Assembly: GCF_022701295.1 (NCBI RefSeq)
Contig: NZ_CP033204.1
Location: 1,240,001 to 1,304,000, forward strand
Reading direction: 5' to 3'
DNA length: 64,000 bases
From: Sphingopyxis sp. YF1
Lineage (GTDB): Bacteria > Pseudomonadota > Alphaproteobacteria > Sphingomonadales > Sphingomonadaceae
Shown here: positions 49,829 through 58,847 of the stretch, in pieces
Layout of the letters: the number at the start of each line of letters is the position of its first letter
Position numbering within the stretch: the first letter of the stretch is position 1
Position numbers and translations under genes: made by a program
Notes under the pieces: generated by a model
Seen by the model: only the letters and a program-made list of their open reading frames with translations
The model's database searches: none
Told to the model about the DNA's origin: nothing

Positions 49829-51720
49829 GCGCCGGAACCCGATCGCGCCCGCTCGCCGAGGCTTTTGCGACCGTTGCCGGCTGGCTCGACGGCCAGAAGG
49901 GAACGCCGCCCGCGACGCGTGCCGACGCGATCGCCGACCGCTTCGGGCTCGATCCCTTCGGGCGCAACCTGCTCCTGCTCGGAGCGTGGGCGGCGCTCGA
50001 TCCGGCGGCGGGCGAACGGATCGCGGCGCTCCACGCCGACCCGCGCCGCACCGTCCCGTCGCTTGGCCTCGCGCTCGTCGCGCTTCCCGGCGCCAACTGG
50101 CGCGCGCTCGCCGCTGACGCGCCGCTGCGCGCTTTCGGCCTGATCCGCATCGATGGCGGCGACGGGCTCGGCTCGGCACCCTTCGCGCTCGCCGAGGCGC
50201 TGCTCCTCGCGCTGCTCGATGCGCCGTCGCTGACCGAGGAACTGGCGCTGCAGGCGCGGCGCGTCGATCCGCCCGCCGATCTCTCGCCCTCGCGCGCGCG
50301 GCTGTCCGAGGCGATCCGGCTGCGCGTGCTCGGCGAACCCGGCATGACGCTCCAGCTCTGCGGCCCCGATCCGCTCGGCAAGGAACAGGCGGCCGCGGCG
50401 GCGCTCATCGCCTCGAAACGCCCGCTCTATGCGATCGGCGCGGCAATGCTGCCCGCGGCGCCGCTCGATCTCGCCCGCCTCGCGCAGCTCTGGCGGCGCG
50501 ACCTGATGCTCACCGACGGTCTGCTCTTCGTCGACGCTGCCCGCGGCGATCCGGGGCCGCTCGCGCAATTCGCCGAACTGCTGCGGCTGCCGATGATCGT
50601 CGCGACGCCCGATCCGCTGCTGCTCGGGCAGGCGCCGACGGTGCGGCTCGATATGCCGCGCATGACCGCAAAGGAACAGATCCCCGTCTGGCGCGATCGG
50701 CTCGGTCCCTGGTCGAAGCGCCTCAACGGTACGATCGAACGGCTTGCAGGGCATTTCCCCGTTTCGCCCGAACTTGCCGACAGCGTCGCCGCCGAGCTTG
50801 CGGTTCTTGCGCCCGGCCGGGGCAGGGCCTCGAAGCCGAAGAAGGGCGCGCCGAAGCTCGAGGATATCGCGTGGGATGCCGCACGCCGCTTTGCGCGGCC
50901 GCGCATGGAGGATCTTGCGCGGCGGATCGAGGGCGAGGCGCAATGGGACGACCTTGTCCTGCCGCCGAACCAAAAGGATGTATTGAAAGCGATCGTCGCG
51001 CAGGTGCGCAACCGGGCGACCGTATACGAAAGCTGGGGGTTTGCCCGGCGCAGCGGCGGGCGCGGGCTCGGGGTCAGCGTGCTCTTCTCGGGGCCGTCGG
51101 GCGCCGGAAAGACGCTCGCGGGCGAAATACTGGGCGCCGAACTCGGGCTCGACGTCTACCGCATCGATCTGGCGTCGATGGTGTCGAAATGGATCGGCGA
51201 GACCGAAAAGAATCTGCGCCGCGTGTTCGACGCCGCCGAGGACGGATCGGCGATCCTCCAGTTCGACGAGGCCGACGCGCTGTTCGGCAAGCGCAGCGAG
51301 GTGAGCGACAGCCGCGACCGCCACGCGAACATCGAGGTGAGCTATCTGCTCCAGCGGCTGGAGGAATATCGCGGCCTGTCGATCCTGACGACCAACTTTC
51401 GCTCGAACATCGACACCGCCTTCCTGCGCCGGTTGCGCTTCATCATCGACTTCGATTTTCCGGGAATGGGCGAGCGCGCTGAGATCTGGCAGCGCATCTT
51501 CCCGAAAGACACGCCGAAGGCCGGGCTCGATTTCGCGCGGCTCGCGCAGCTCAACCTCGCGGGCGGTTCGATCCGCAACGTCGCGATGGCGGCCGCGTTC
51601 GTCGCCGCCGACCGCGGCGAGGATGTCTGCATGGGACATATCCTCGCCGCTGCGCGGCTGGAATATGAAAAAAGCGGGCGCTCGCTGACCAGCGCCGAAC
51701 TCAGGGGGTGGGCGACATGA
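49825..51720 (+). CDS. eCIS AAA+ ATPase (Afp15-like)
   Basis: 631 aa. The C-terminal AAA+ module has Walker A GPSGAGKT (423-430), Walker B ILQFDEAD (477-484), sensor-1 [11 protein letters not shown] and arginine-finger region [14 protein letters not shown]. The N-terminal half resembles a second AAA+ fold whose P-loop is degenerate ([12 protein letters not shown], about 178-189), so only one site should hydrolyse ATP. Every eCIS locus carries this ATPase; it is thought to aid assembly or effector loading rather than re-use of the sheath. Start by ATGA overlap. Confidence 0.92.
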   Translation: MSAGTRSRPLAEAFATVAGWLDGQKGTPPATRADAIADRFGLDPFGRNLLLLGAWAALDPAAGERIAALHADPRRTVPSLGLALVALPGANWRALAADAPLRAFGLIRIDGGDGLGSAPFALAEALLLALLDAPSLTEELALQARRVDPPADLSPSRARLSEAIRLRVLGEPGMTLQLCGPDPLGKEQAAAAALIASKRPLYAIGAAMLPAAPLDLARLAQLWRRDLMLTDGLLFVDAARGDPGPLAQFAELLRLPMIVATPDPLLLGQAPTVRLDMPRMTAKEQIPVWRDRLGPWSKRLNGTIERLAGHFPVSPELADSVAAELAVLAPGRGRASKPKKGAPKLEDIAWDAARRFARPRMEDLARRIEGEAQWDDLVLPPNQKDVLKAIVAQVRNRATVYESWGFARRSGGRGLGVSVLFSGPSGAGKTLAGEILGAELGLDVYRIDLASMVSKWIGETEKNLRRVFDAAEDGSAILQFDEADALFGKRSEVSDSRDRHANIEVSYLLQRLEEYRGLSILTTNFRSNIDTAFLRRLRFIIDFDFPGMGERAEIWQRIFPKDTPKAGLDFARLAQLNLAGGSIRNVAMAAAFVAADRGEDVCMGHILAAARLEYEKSGRSLTSAELRGWAT

Positions 51721-51983
51721 GCTTACCCCCGGCCGTCTCGCCGCGCATCCGCCTGACGATCGACCGGCTGACGCTCGTCGGCGTTGCTCCGTGCGATGCC
51801 GCCGCGGTGCGCCGCGCGCTAGCGGCGGCGGTCGAGGCGCGGCTCGCGGGGGCCGATGTCGCATCGCTGGGCGGCGACCGGTCGCGCCTGTCGCTGACCG
51901 TCGCGCCGGGACAGGGCCCGGCGGCGCTCGGCCGGGCGGCGGGCCGGGCGATCGGCGCGCATCTGGCAGGGGGCGGGCGATGA
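51717..51983 (+). CDS. Small eCIS-associated protein of unknown function
   Basis: 88 aa. Starts [23 protein letters not shown] by ATGA overlap with the ATPase gene (a GTG 9 bases earlier is the alternative), and ends in ATGA overlap with the DUF4157 gene. The pattern 'I.I.RL.L.G.....A..V..AL.A...A.L' then 'LGRAAGRAIGAHL' occurs in small proteins next to DUF4157 genes in other eCIS loci. No assigned role. Coupled placement directly before the effector suggests an effector-specific chaperone or loading factor (inference). Confidence 0.65.
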   Translation: MSLPPAVSPRIRLTIDRLTLVGVAPCDAAAVRRALAAAVEARLAGADVASLGGDRSRLSLTVAPGQGPAALGRAAGRAIGAHLAGGGR

Positions 51984-54900
51984 GCGCGCTCCACGCCACC
52001 GCTGCGCGAACGACCGCGACGCCGCAGGCCGCTCCGCCGGTGATGCGCAAGGCCGCGCCGCAAAGCCGCTATGCTCCGCCGCCGGTCGCGTCGCTTGCCG
52101 CCATCCCCGCGACCCCTGCCGTCCAGCGCCAATGTGCCGCGTGCGACCGTGACGAGGAGGCGCCGGTCCGGCGGCGGCCGGAGGCGCGGCGCGCGGATGC
52201 CGCCGTGCGGCGCAAATGCGCGGCGTGCGAGGAGGAGGCCGAGGAAAAAAGCGCGGTCCAGCCGCGGCTCGAGGTCGGCCCGGTTGGCGACCGCTACGAG
52301 CAGGAAGCCGACGGCATCGCGGCGCAGGTGATGGCGATGCCCGATCCGGGCGCGGGCGCAACGTCGGCGGACGACGCCTCGCCGGCGGGCGGCGCGGTAC
52401 GGCGCGCCTGTTCGGCCTGCGCCTCGGCGTCCGACGACGAACCGCGCGCGCGCCGCTTCGCCGAGCCTAGGGAAGAGGAAAAGGACCCGCTCGTCCGCGC
52501 GCGGCGCGACGACGGCGCCGAAACGATCGCGGCGTCGGACGGCGAGCTGACGCGCGGCGGTTCGCCGCTCCCGGCCTCGACGCGCAGCTTCTTCGAAAGC
52601 CGCATGGGACGCGATCTTGGTGACGTCCGCGTCCATCAGGGCGGCGATGCGCAGGGCAAGAATGCGAGCATTTCGGCGCGCGCTTTCACCTACAAGAACC
52701 ACGTCTGGCTCGGCGCGGGCGAGGGGGCGGGGCCCAGCTTCACCATGGCGCACGAACTCGCGCATGTGATGCAGCAGACCGCGCCGGGACCGGTCGGGCC
52801 GGGCTTGGCGCGCCGTCCGGCCAGCGCCTCGCGCGCGGGTGTCCGGCGTGCCAGCGTACCCTTCTGGCTCCCCGCCGAGTTCACGCTGCCGGGCGCCGCG
52901 GAACCGATGTCGGCGCTGATGACCAACACCGGCAAACATCATGCCGCGGTCACGGCGCTCGCCAAGGCCAACACCAGCTCGAATATCCTGACCGAGGTCA
53001 TGATGCCCAACGCCAAGGCCGACGGCGCGGGATGCGGCCTTTGCGGCTTTGCCGACCTCTATCGTTCCGACCAGGGCACCGTCCCCGGCGTCGAACTCGA
53101 TTGCGGCAAGACCGTACCGCCGACCGCGCCGAAAGCGGCAGCGGGCCTGAAAGTCTTCGACGCCACAACGACGTCGAGCTGCGCCTTCGCCGCGAAGGGG
53201 GCGGCGGTCGCAGGGGCATCGACGGGCAAAGGGCGGGCGCCGACGCTGGCCGCGGGGGCTCCGGTCGGCAGTGTTTCGGGCATCCAGCTCGCCGACATGA
53301 AGCCCGGTCACAATGAATCGGCGCGCGCCAAGGGCGTCGAGCAGCTCGGCAGCTATTTCGACGGCATGACGCTCGTGCGCGACAAGGCACGCGGGGCCGG
53401 CGGCGCCAGCATCTACCAGTTCGGCAATCCGAAGCTGATGCCGCGGACGCTGATGCCGAACATCCCGGACAAATGGGACCCGAACCAGAAGGGCGGCGAC
53501 TGGCCGGTCAACAATATCCGGCTGCATATGGGGCCGCTCAACGATTTTTCGCCGCCGGGAATCAAGGGGCGCTGGTCGATCGCCAAGGACCCGCTCAACG
53601 CCGGGATATGGACCTATTTCCTGGCCCCCGAACCCGCCAGCCTCGCCGCAGCGATGAAGACGCCTGAGGCGAAGAAGCATGGCGTGAAATCGGCGAAGGC
53701 CAAGATCGACAAGATCATCGGCTGCCTGACCGCGCCGCCGTCGAGCCGCAAGGCCGCGTGCAAGCGACCGCTGCCGAAGGCGCATCGCCGCCCGCTCGCC
53801 CGCGCGGCCGCGCCCGTGCGCGTCCAGCGCAAGACCCCGGTCCCCAAGACCGACCATTTCAATCTCGAAAACTGGAACAATCTGCGCCGCGGCACCGCGG
53901 GGTCGAGCAAGGGCGTCAGCCTGAAGACGCAGCTCGACAAGGATTTCAAGAAGGACGTCCGCGAAAGGGTCCGCTTCCAGGGGCGCGCCGTCGAATCGAT
54001 CGACTGGATGAAGAAGTCGCTCGGCGTCGAGCGCACCAAACCCAAAGATTCGGACGCTATGGTCGCGGGCCGCGACCTGCTCGAAAAGATGATGTTCTGG
54101 GCGGGCGAAACCCCGGTGGGCGACGTCGCGCGGATCTTCGGCATCCTGCGCAAGACGCTCGGCGGCGTGTTCATCAAGGCGGCGCAGGCCTATGAAAAGG
54201 TCAAGGCGCGGTTCCATGCGACCTTCAAGGGCGCGCCGTTCAAGACGTCGAACAGCTCGCCCGCGGCGCAGGCTGCGATGCGGGTCGCCAAGGCGGTCTT
54301 CATGACGATCGGCAAGATCGTGATCGCCAAGACCACCTCCGCCGTCGTCAAATGCATCGAAAGCGGCTTCGTCAATTTCATCAAGTCCAAGGTCGAAGGC
54401 GGGCTCGAGGATCTTTTGGCCCAAGCCGCCGAAGCCGAAAAATTCATCACCCAGATCAAGGACGATATCTTCGCGACGATCGAGACCGAGTTCGGTGCGA
54501 TCATCAAACCGTTCAAGGATGAACTCGACGAGATCGTGAGCGGCGCCAAGATGATCGCCAGCATCACCGGCGCGGTGGTCGAAGCGATCAAGGTCGTCCG
54601 CCTCGGCTTCTGCCTCGCCGGGCTGGGGGCCGCGGGGGTCGGCGCGATCGTCACCTGCATTCTCTCGCTCGCCGATTATGTCGCGTCGAAATTCGGCTAT
54701 TCGCCGCTCGACTGGCTCGTCCAGCGGATGATGAAGAGCTGCCCCGCGCGCCAGGTCATGGCCAAGGCGATCCTTGCGGTCGACACGGTGCGCAAGCTGC
54801 CGACCATGCTGGCGCAGAAGATTCTGTCAAAGCTCAAGGATATCTTGCCCGCGCCGATCCAGCCGATGCTGTGCGACATCGACAAGATGGTGGCCGAGGA

Positions 54901-55522
54901 CGTCGAGCTGAAGGACTATCAGTGCAAGATGGGGTCGGGCGACGAGTCCGACGGCGAAGGCGAGGGCAGTGGTAGCGGCGATGGCGGCGGACCGGCGCCG
55001 CAGGAGGGCGATGCCGCCGACGGCGGGGGCAGCAAGGGCGAAGAGCAGGGCGGCGATGCGCCGGCCAAGGACAGCGGGCAAAGCGGATCGACCGGTACCC
55101 CCGGCATCGCGGGCAGCGGCGGCGAGGCCGAGAGCAACGGCGGTGCGTCGCCGCCAGCGGGCACCAGCTCGGTCAAGGGCGGCACCGTCGTCACGGGCGA
55201 TCCCAAGGTCGGCTCGGGCTTCATTGAATCGGGGATCAACTGGCAGCGCGCCTACAACAATGAAAATGTGAAGGTCCGCATCACGATCAACCTTGGCGAT
55301 CGCATCATCCGCGACCAGTCCTGCACGATCCGCGTGATCAACCTCGGCCCCGCCGAAGGCGGCGGCAAGCTCGCCTATTTCTATTTCCCCGACGATGCCG
55401 AACTGAAGAAGACCGAAGGCACGTTCGTCATCATGCTGCCGGGCGAGGCCCCCTATAACTGGAGCCCCAATCGCGGGCCCAGACACAAGGCCGCCTTCCC
55501 GATCCGGGGGAGCGGGAAATGA
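51980..55522 (+). CDS. DUF4157-containing large putative eCIS effector
   Basis: 1180 aa; the start overlaps the previous stop (ATGA). Residues 1-160: disordered, three Cys-x2-Cys motifs (52/55, 80/83, 144/147) inside 'V(Q/R)R-x-CAAC' repeats. 104-118: DRYEQEADGIAAQVM. About 200-270: DUF4157 domain with LGDVRVHQGGDA and the metalloprotease motif H258-E-L-A-H262. Then an unrecognised region (290-600) with CGLCGFADL; a helical part (650-930) with hydrophobic helices near 860-902; a Gly/Ser/Asp linker (about 935-1010); and a C-terminal beta-rich domain. DUF4157 marks proteins loaded into eCIS particles. There is no signal peptide. The unknown central and C-terminal parts probably hold the toxic or modulating activity. 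Target and activity are open. Confidence 0.82.
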   Translation: MSALHATAARTTATPQAAPPVMRKAAPQSRYAPPPVASLAAIPATPAVQRQCAACDRDEEAPVRRRPEARRADAAVRRKCAACEEEAEEKSAVQPRLEVGPVGDRYEQEADGIAAQVMAMPDPGAGATSADDASPAGGAVRRACSACASASDDEPRARRFAEPREEEKDPLVRARRDDGAETIAASDGELTRGGSPLPASTRSFFESRMGRDLGDVRVHQGGDAQGKNASISARAFTYKNHVWLGAGEGAGPSFTMAHELAHVMQQTAPGPVGPGLARRPASASRAGVRRASVPFWLPAEFTLPGAAEPMSALMTNTGKHHAAVTALAKANTSSNILTEVMMPNAKADGAGCGLCGFADLYRSDQGTVPGVELDCGKTVPPTAPKAAAGLKVFDATTTSSCAFAAKGAAVAGASTGKGRAPTLAAGAPVGSVSGIQLADMKPGHNESARAKGVEQLGSYFDGMTLVRDKARGAGGASIYQFGNPKLMPRTLMPNIPDKWDPNQKGGDWPVNNIRLHMGPLNDFSPPGIKGRWSIAKDPLNAGIWTYFLAPEPASLAAAMKTPEAKKHGVKSAKAKIDKIIGCLTAPPSSRKAACKRPLPKAHRRPLARAAAPVRVQRKTPVPKTDHFNLENWNNLRRGTAGSSKGVSLKTQLDKDFKKDVRERVRFQGRAVESIDWMKKSLGVERTKPKDSDAMVAGRDLLEKMMFWAGETPVGDVARIFGILRKTLGGVFIKAAQAYEKVKARFHATFKGAPFKTSNSSPAAQAAMRVAKAVFMTIGKIVIAKTTSAVVKCIESGFVNFIKSKVEGGLEDLLAQAAEAEKFITQIKDDIFATIETEFGAIIKPFKDELDEIVSGAKMIASITGAVVEAIKVVRLGFCLAGLGAAGVGAIVTCILSLADYVASKFGYSPLDWLVQRMMKSCPARQVMAKAILAVDTVRKLPTMLAQKILSKLKDILPAPIQPMLCDIDKMVAEDVELKDYQCKMGSGDESDGEGEGSGSGDGGGPAPQEGDAADGGGSKGEEQGGDAPAKDSGQSGSTGTPGIAGSGGEAESNGGASPPAGTSSVKGGTVVTGDPKVGSGFIESGINWQRAYNNENVKVRITINLGDRIIRDQSCTIRVINLGPAEGGGKLAYFYFPDDAELKKTEGTFVIMLPGEAPYNWSPNRGPRHKAAFPIRGSGK

Positions 55523-56172
55523 CCAACTTCCCCGGCTCTCCCAAGCTGATCAAGGGCGCGATCGTCGGGCTCGACCTGTTCAACCCGCTCGCCTCGGTTG
55601 CGATCTTCCAATATAATCCTGACCAGATTTCGCGCAGCCTCGCACCGCAATATTCGCAGGCCGGCGGCGGCCGGGCAGAGGCGCTGCGGCTCGCCGGGCC
55701 GCCCGCCGAAACGATCAGCGCCAATCTGACGCTCGACCTTGTCGACCAGATGGAACGCGGGGAGGCGGGGCCGCTAGGTGCCGGGCTCACCGGCTATCTC
55801 GCCGCGATCGAGATGCTGACCTATCCCAAATCGCTGCTCGTCGCCGCCAACCAGATCTTGCTCCAGATCGGCACGATGGAGGTCATCCCGCCCGCCGCGC
55901 CGCTCACCCTGTTCATCTACGGCTGGAAACGCGTCGTCCCGGTGAAGCTCGAAAGCCTGTCGATCACCGAGACGATGCACGACCCCGCGCTCAACCCGAT
56001 CCGCGCCGACGTGTCGCTGTCGATGAAAGTGCTCACCTACAATGATCTCGCGATCACCCACCCCGGCTACTGGGCCTTCATGGCGCATCAGGTGGTCAAG
56101 GAAGTGCTCGCGACCGTCGCCGGGGTCGACAATGTCGGCGCGGTGCTCGGCGGCGACGTGAAACTGCTCTGA
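55519..56172 (+). CDS. eCIS tube-initiator/baseplate adaptor (Afp7 N-terminal type)
   Basis: 217 aa. Motifs: AIVGLDLFNPLASVAIFQYNPDQISRSLAPQ, FIYGWKRVVPVKLESLSITETMHDPALNPIRADVSLSMKVLT. This is the contractile-injection-system tube protein N-terminal domain, which seats the inner tube on the hub. In Afp7 and phage gp53/54-like proteins this domain is fused to a LysM domain; here that part is the separate next gene. ATGA start overlap with the DUF4157 gene. Confidence 0.83.
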   Translation: MTNFPGSPKLIKGAIVGLDLFNPLASVAIFQYNPDQISRSLAPQYSQAGGGRAEALRLAGPPAETISANLTLDLVDQMERGEAGPLGAGLTGYLAAIEMLTYPKSLLVAANQILLQIGTMEVIPPAAPLTLFIYGWKRVVPVKLESLSITETMHDPALNPIRADVSLSMKVLTYNDLAITHPGYWAFMAHQVVKEVLATVAGVDNVGAVLGGDVKLL

Positions 56173-56184
56173 AAGGACCGCGCG

Positions 56185-56490
56185 ATGTTCACCCTGACCA
56201 GCCGTTACGCCAACCAGCCGGTGCTCGCCGCCGACCGCGGCGACGGGGTGACGGTGCGTTACGTCCTGCCGCGATGGCTGCCCGATCCCGCCACGATGAC
56301 CATCGCGACGCGCCACCGCACGATCGAGGGCGACCGGCTCGACCTGATCGCCTTTCGCAACCTCGGCAACCCGACCGCCTGGTGGATGATCGCCGACGCC
56401 AATCGCGTGACGCATCCCGCGGCGCTGCCCGGCGCGCCCGGCGACACGGTGGTGATCCCCGTTCCCGGCACCGGAGGCGTTGGCGGATGA
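56185..56490 (+). CDS. LysM-like baseplate protein (tail protein X type)
   Basis: 101 aa, behind AAAGGA. The core ATRHRTIEGDRLDLIAFRNLGNPTAWWMIADANRV is the LysM/gpX fold used by phage tail and eCIS baseplates to bind peptidoglycan or link tube and hub, and is followed by PGDTVVIPVPG. It is the detached LysM half of an Afp7-like protein. Overlaps the hub gene by ATGA. Confidence 0.82.
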   Translation: MFTLTSRYANQPVLAADRGDGVTVRYVLPRWLPDPATMTIATRHRTIEGDRLDLIAFRNLGNPTAWWMIADANRVTHPAALPGAPGDTVVIPVPGTGGVGG

Positions 56491-57644
56491 GCCTGCTCGG
56501 CAACATCCTCGGCGTGCGCATGAACCTGCTGATCGGGCCGAGCCCGGTTGCGCTGCCCGCGCCCGCCGAGGTGATGAACGCGATCGCCGAGGTCGAGGTC
56601 AAGCTGTCCGATTGCGCGCCGTCGGGGTTCAAACTCGTGCTCAACACCGGGCGCTCGGGGGTCGCCGATTTCATCGAGGCGCCGTTCATCACCCATCCGC
56701 AACTGATGAAGGGCGCGCGCGCGATCGTGACGATGATCTTTGATGTCATTCCCTATGTGATCTTCGACGGCATCGTGACCAAGCGCGAATATCGCCCCGG
56801 CAGCGACGCCGGTTCGGGGACGCTGACCCTGCTCGGCCGCGATTTGAGCTACGAACTCGACAAGGAGGTCAAGCAGACCGAGCATCCGGCGATGGACGAA
56901 ACGATGATCGCGACGCTGATCGGGGTGTCCTATCCGCAATTCGGCATGCTGCCGATGGTGCTGCCGCCCAAGTTCATCGATCCGCCGATCCCGATCGACC
57001 GCGTCCCGCAACAGACCTGCTCCGACTGGGCCTATCTCAACCAGATGGCGCGGCGGCACGGCTATGAAACCTATGTCGATCCGGGGCCGCTGCCCGGGAT
57101 GAACACCCTCTATTGGGGGCCGCCGACCAAGCCGGGGGTGCCGCAACGCACGATGACGATCGACATGGGGCCGGCCAGCGACGCCTATGACGTCACGACG
57201 TCGGAGGATGACGAAGTGCTGCGCACCGTCGAAACCACCGTGCTTGACCGCATCACCGGGGCCAAGATTCCGGTGGTCGGGCTCGTCGGGTCGAACGCGC
57301 CGATGGGGGCGATCCCCGAAACGGTCTTTCGCTTCGGTTCGACGCGCAAACAGCCGATCGTCACCACCGGGCTCAACGCCGGGCAGGCCTTCGGACGCGC
57401 GCAGGCAGAGGTCGATCGCGGCGCCAAATGCGCCTTCACCGTCACCGGGACGCTCGATTCGACGCGCTACAATGCCGCGCTCAAGGCGCGCGATCCGGTT
57501 TTTCTGCGCGGTGCCGGGCTGACCTATGGCGGCGCCTATAAGGTGTCCGAGGTGCGCCACCTGATCAAGCCGGGCAGTTATGAACAGGGCTTCACGCTCA
57601 GCCGTGCCGAGCGCGGCCCGATGACCCCGATGGTGCTGCCATGA
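56487..57644 (+). CDS. eCIS hub protein (gpD/gp27-like, Afp8 N-terminal type)
   Basis: 385 aa. LDRITGAKIPVVGLVG and RAQAEVDRGAKCAFTVTGTLDSTRYNAALKARDPVFLRG, with the end VRHLIKPGSYEQGFTLSRAERG, follow the phage late-control gene D / VgrG N-terminal fold, the trimeric hub under the spike. The middle segment (QQTCSDWAYLNQMARRHGYETYV) is typical. In Afp8 and VgrG the hub is fused to the spike; here the spike is the next gene. ATGA overlaps at both ends. An open frame upstream is ignored because of the coupled start. Confidence 0.87.
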   Translation: MSLLGNILGVRMNLLIGPSPVALPAPAEVMNAIAEVEVKLSDCAPSGFKLVLNTGRSGVADFIEAPFITHPQLMKGARAIVTMIFDVIPYVIFDGIVTKREYRPGSDAGSGTLTLLGRDLSYELDKEVKQTEHPAMDETMIATLIGVSYPQFGMLPMVLPPKFIDPPIPIDRVPQQTCSDWAYLNQMARRHGYETYVDPGPLPGMNTLYWGPPTKPGVPQRTMTIDMGPASDAYDVTTSEDDEVLRTVETTVLDRITGAKIPVVGLVGSNAPMGAIPETVFRFGSTRKQPIVTTGLNAGQAFGRAQAEVDRGAKCAFTVTGTLDSTRYNAALKARDPVFLRGAGLTYGGAYKVSEVRHLIKPGSYEQGFTLSRAERGPMTPMVLP

Positions 57645-58159
57645 ACCCGGCCGACGACTGCGCGACCTATTATGGCAAATATCGCGGAACGGTCGAAAAC
57701 CCCGCCGACGTCCAGGGGCTCGGCCGTGTCCAGGTCAGCTGCCCGTCCGTGTTCGGCGACGGCACGCTCGCCTGGGCGATGCCGTGCCTGCCCGGCGCCG
57801 GGTCGGGGGTCGGCCTGTACGCCATCCCGCCCAAGGGCGCGAAAATCTGGGTCGAGTTCGAGGCGGGCAACCCCGACTATCCGATCTGGTCGGGGGGATT
57901 CTGGGACCTTGGCGACACCCCGGCGCCACCGGGACCCGTCGGCTTCCTGACCAAGGCGTGGAAAGGGGAGAATTTCAGCCTCGAAATCTTCGACATCCCC
58001 GGCGCGCCGACGCTGACGCTCGAACTGACGACCGCCACCGGCGCCGCAAAAATCGAGGCGGGCGCCGACGGAATGACGCTCACCCATGGCGCCAGTACGG
58101 TCAAGCTCGCGCTCGACGGTGTGTCGATCAACGGCGCCAATCTGAAGATATTGCCATGA
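57641..58159 (+). CDS. eCIS spike protein (gpV/gp5 OB-fold type)
   Basis: 172 aa. GKYRGTVENPADVQGLGRVQVSCPSVFGDGTLAWAMPCLPGAGSGVGLYAIPPKGAKIWVEFEAGNPDYPIWSGGFW is the OB-fold of phage baseplate protein V/VgrG gp5 modules. The C-terminal repeats (LTLELTTATGAAKIEAGADGMTLTHG) form a short beta-helix needle. It pierces the target membrane with the PAAR-like tip. ATGA overlap with the hub gene. Confidence 0.88.
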   Translation: MNPADDCATYYGKYRGTVENPADVQGLGRVQVSCPSVFGDGTLAWAMPCLPGAGSGVGLYAIPPKGAKIWVEFEAGNPDYPIWSGGFWDLGDTPAPPGPVGFLTKAWKGENFSLEIFDIPGAPTLTLELTTATGAAKIEAGADGMTLTHGASTVKLALDGVSINGANLKILP

Positions 58160-58491
58160 CGGTCCCGCTGGTCACCATGGCGACACTCGCCCAATGCCCG
58201 CATGCGATCCCCGCGACCATGGTGTCGTCGGCGACCAAGGTGCTCGTGATGGGCGTCCCGCCGCTGGTCATGGGCGACAAGGGCATGGTCGCGGGCTGCC
58301 CCTTCACCTTGCCCAGCGCGACGCCGTCGCCGTGCGTCACGCTGATGCTCACCGGCGCGTCGAGCAAGGTGCTGGTCGAGGGCAAGCCCGCGCTCAAGAT
58401 GAACCCGTCCGACATGGGAGTGGCTGCGACCCAGACGCCGCAGGGGCCCGTCGTCTGGTCGAGCATCCAGGCCAAGGTGCTCGCGACATGA
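58156..58491 (+). CDS. PAAR-like spike tip protein (Afp10-type)
   Basis: 111 aa, starting by ATGA overlap. ATLAQCPHAIPATMVSSATKVLVMGVPPLVMGDKGMVAGCPFTL then SPCVTLMLTGASSKVLVEGKPALKMNPSD shows the repeated beta-hairpin PAAR-like/DUF4280 pattern with His and Cys residues for a metal ion at the sharp tip. No extension is fused to it, so it is a plain tip rather than a toxin carrier. Confidence 0.86.
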   Translation: MTVPLVTMATLAQCPHAIPATMVSSATKVLVMGVPPLVMGDKGMVAGCPFTLPSATPSPCVTLMLTGASSKVLVEGKPALKMNPSDMGVAATQTPQGPVVWSSIQAKVLAT

Positions 58492-58847
58492 CCCGGTTCG
58501 GCTTCCCCTATCGCATCGACGCGAACGGCATGACGGCGGGCGCCGATCATGAAGATCATATCCGCGGAATGATCGAGCAACTGCTCTTCACGCGGCGCGG
58601 CGAGCGCGTGAATCGCCCCGATTTCGGGGCCGGGGTCAACGAACTCATCTTTTCCGAAAACGCCCCCGAACTCGCGGCAGCGGCGCAGCATATGGTGATG
58701 GCGGCGCTGCAGCAGTGGCTGTCGGCTGCGATCGAGGTGCGCGGGGTCGAAACCGCGGCGGTCGACAGCCGCCTGTCGATCACCGTGCGCTACCGCCCGC
58801 TCGACGAGGCGCGCGAACGGCTCGTCACCGTGGAGCAGCTGTTTTGA
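58488..58847 (+). CDS. Baseplate wedge protein, gp25/gpW family (Afp9-type)
   Basis: 119 aa. DHEDHIRGMIEQLLFTRRGERVNRPDFGAGVNELIF is the gp25 signature (E-P-R-like core region at the sheath contact). ITVRYRPLDEARERLVTVEQLF closes the domain. It joins the first sheath ring to the baseplate wedge. ATGA overlap at its start; its stop overlaps the TTG start of the next gene. Confidence 0.88.
   Translation: MTRFGFPYRIDANGMTAGADHEDHIRGMIEQLLFTRRGERVNRPDFGAGVNELIFSENAPELAAAAQHMVMAALQQWLSAAIEVRGVETAAVDSRLSITVRYRPLDEARERLVTVEQLF

Noticed and set aside
51701..54424. 907-codon open frame on the minus strand
   Set aside because: It lies antisense to the ATPase end and the DUF4157 gene, whose frames show clear motifs and coupled starts. 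Arg/Ala/Asp-rich composition is typical of shadow frames in high-GC DNA.
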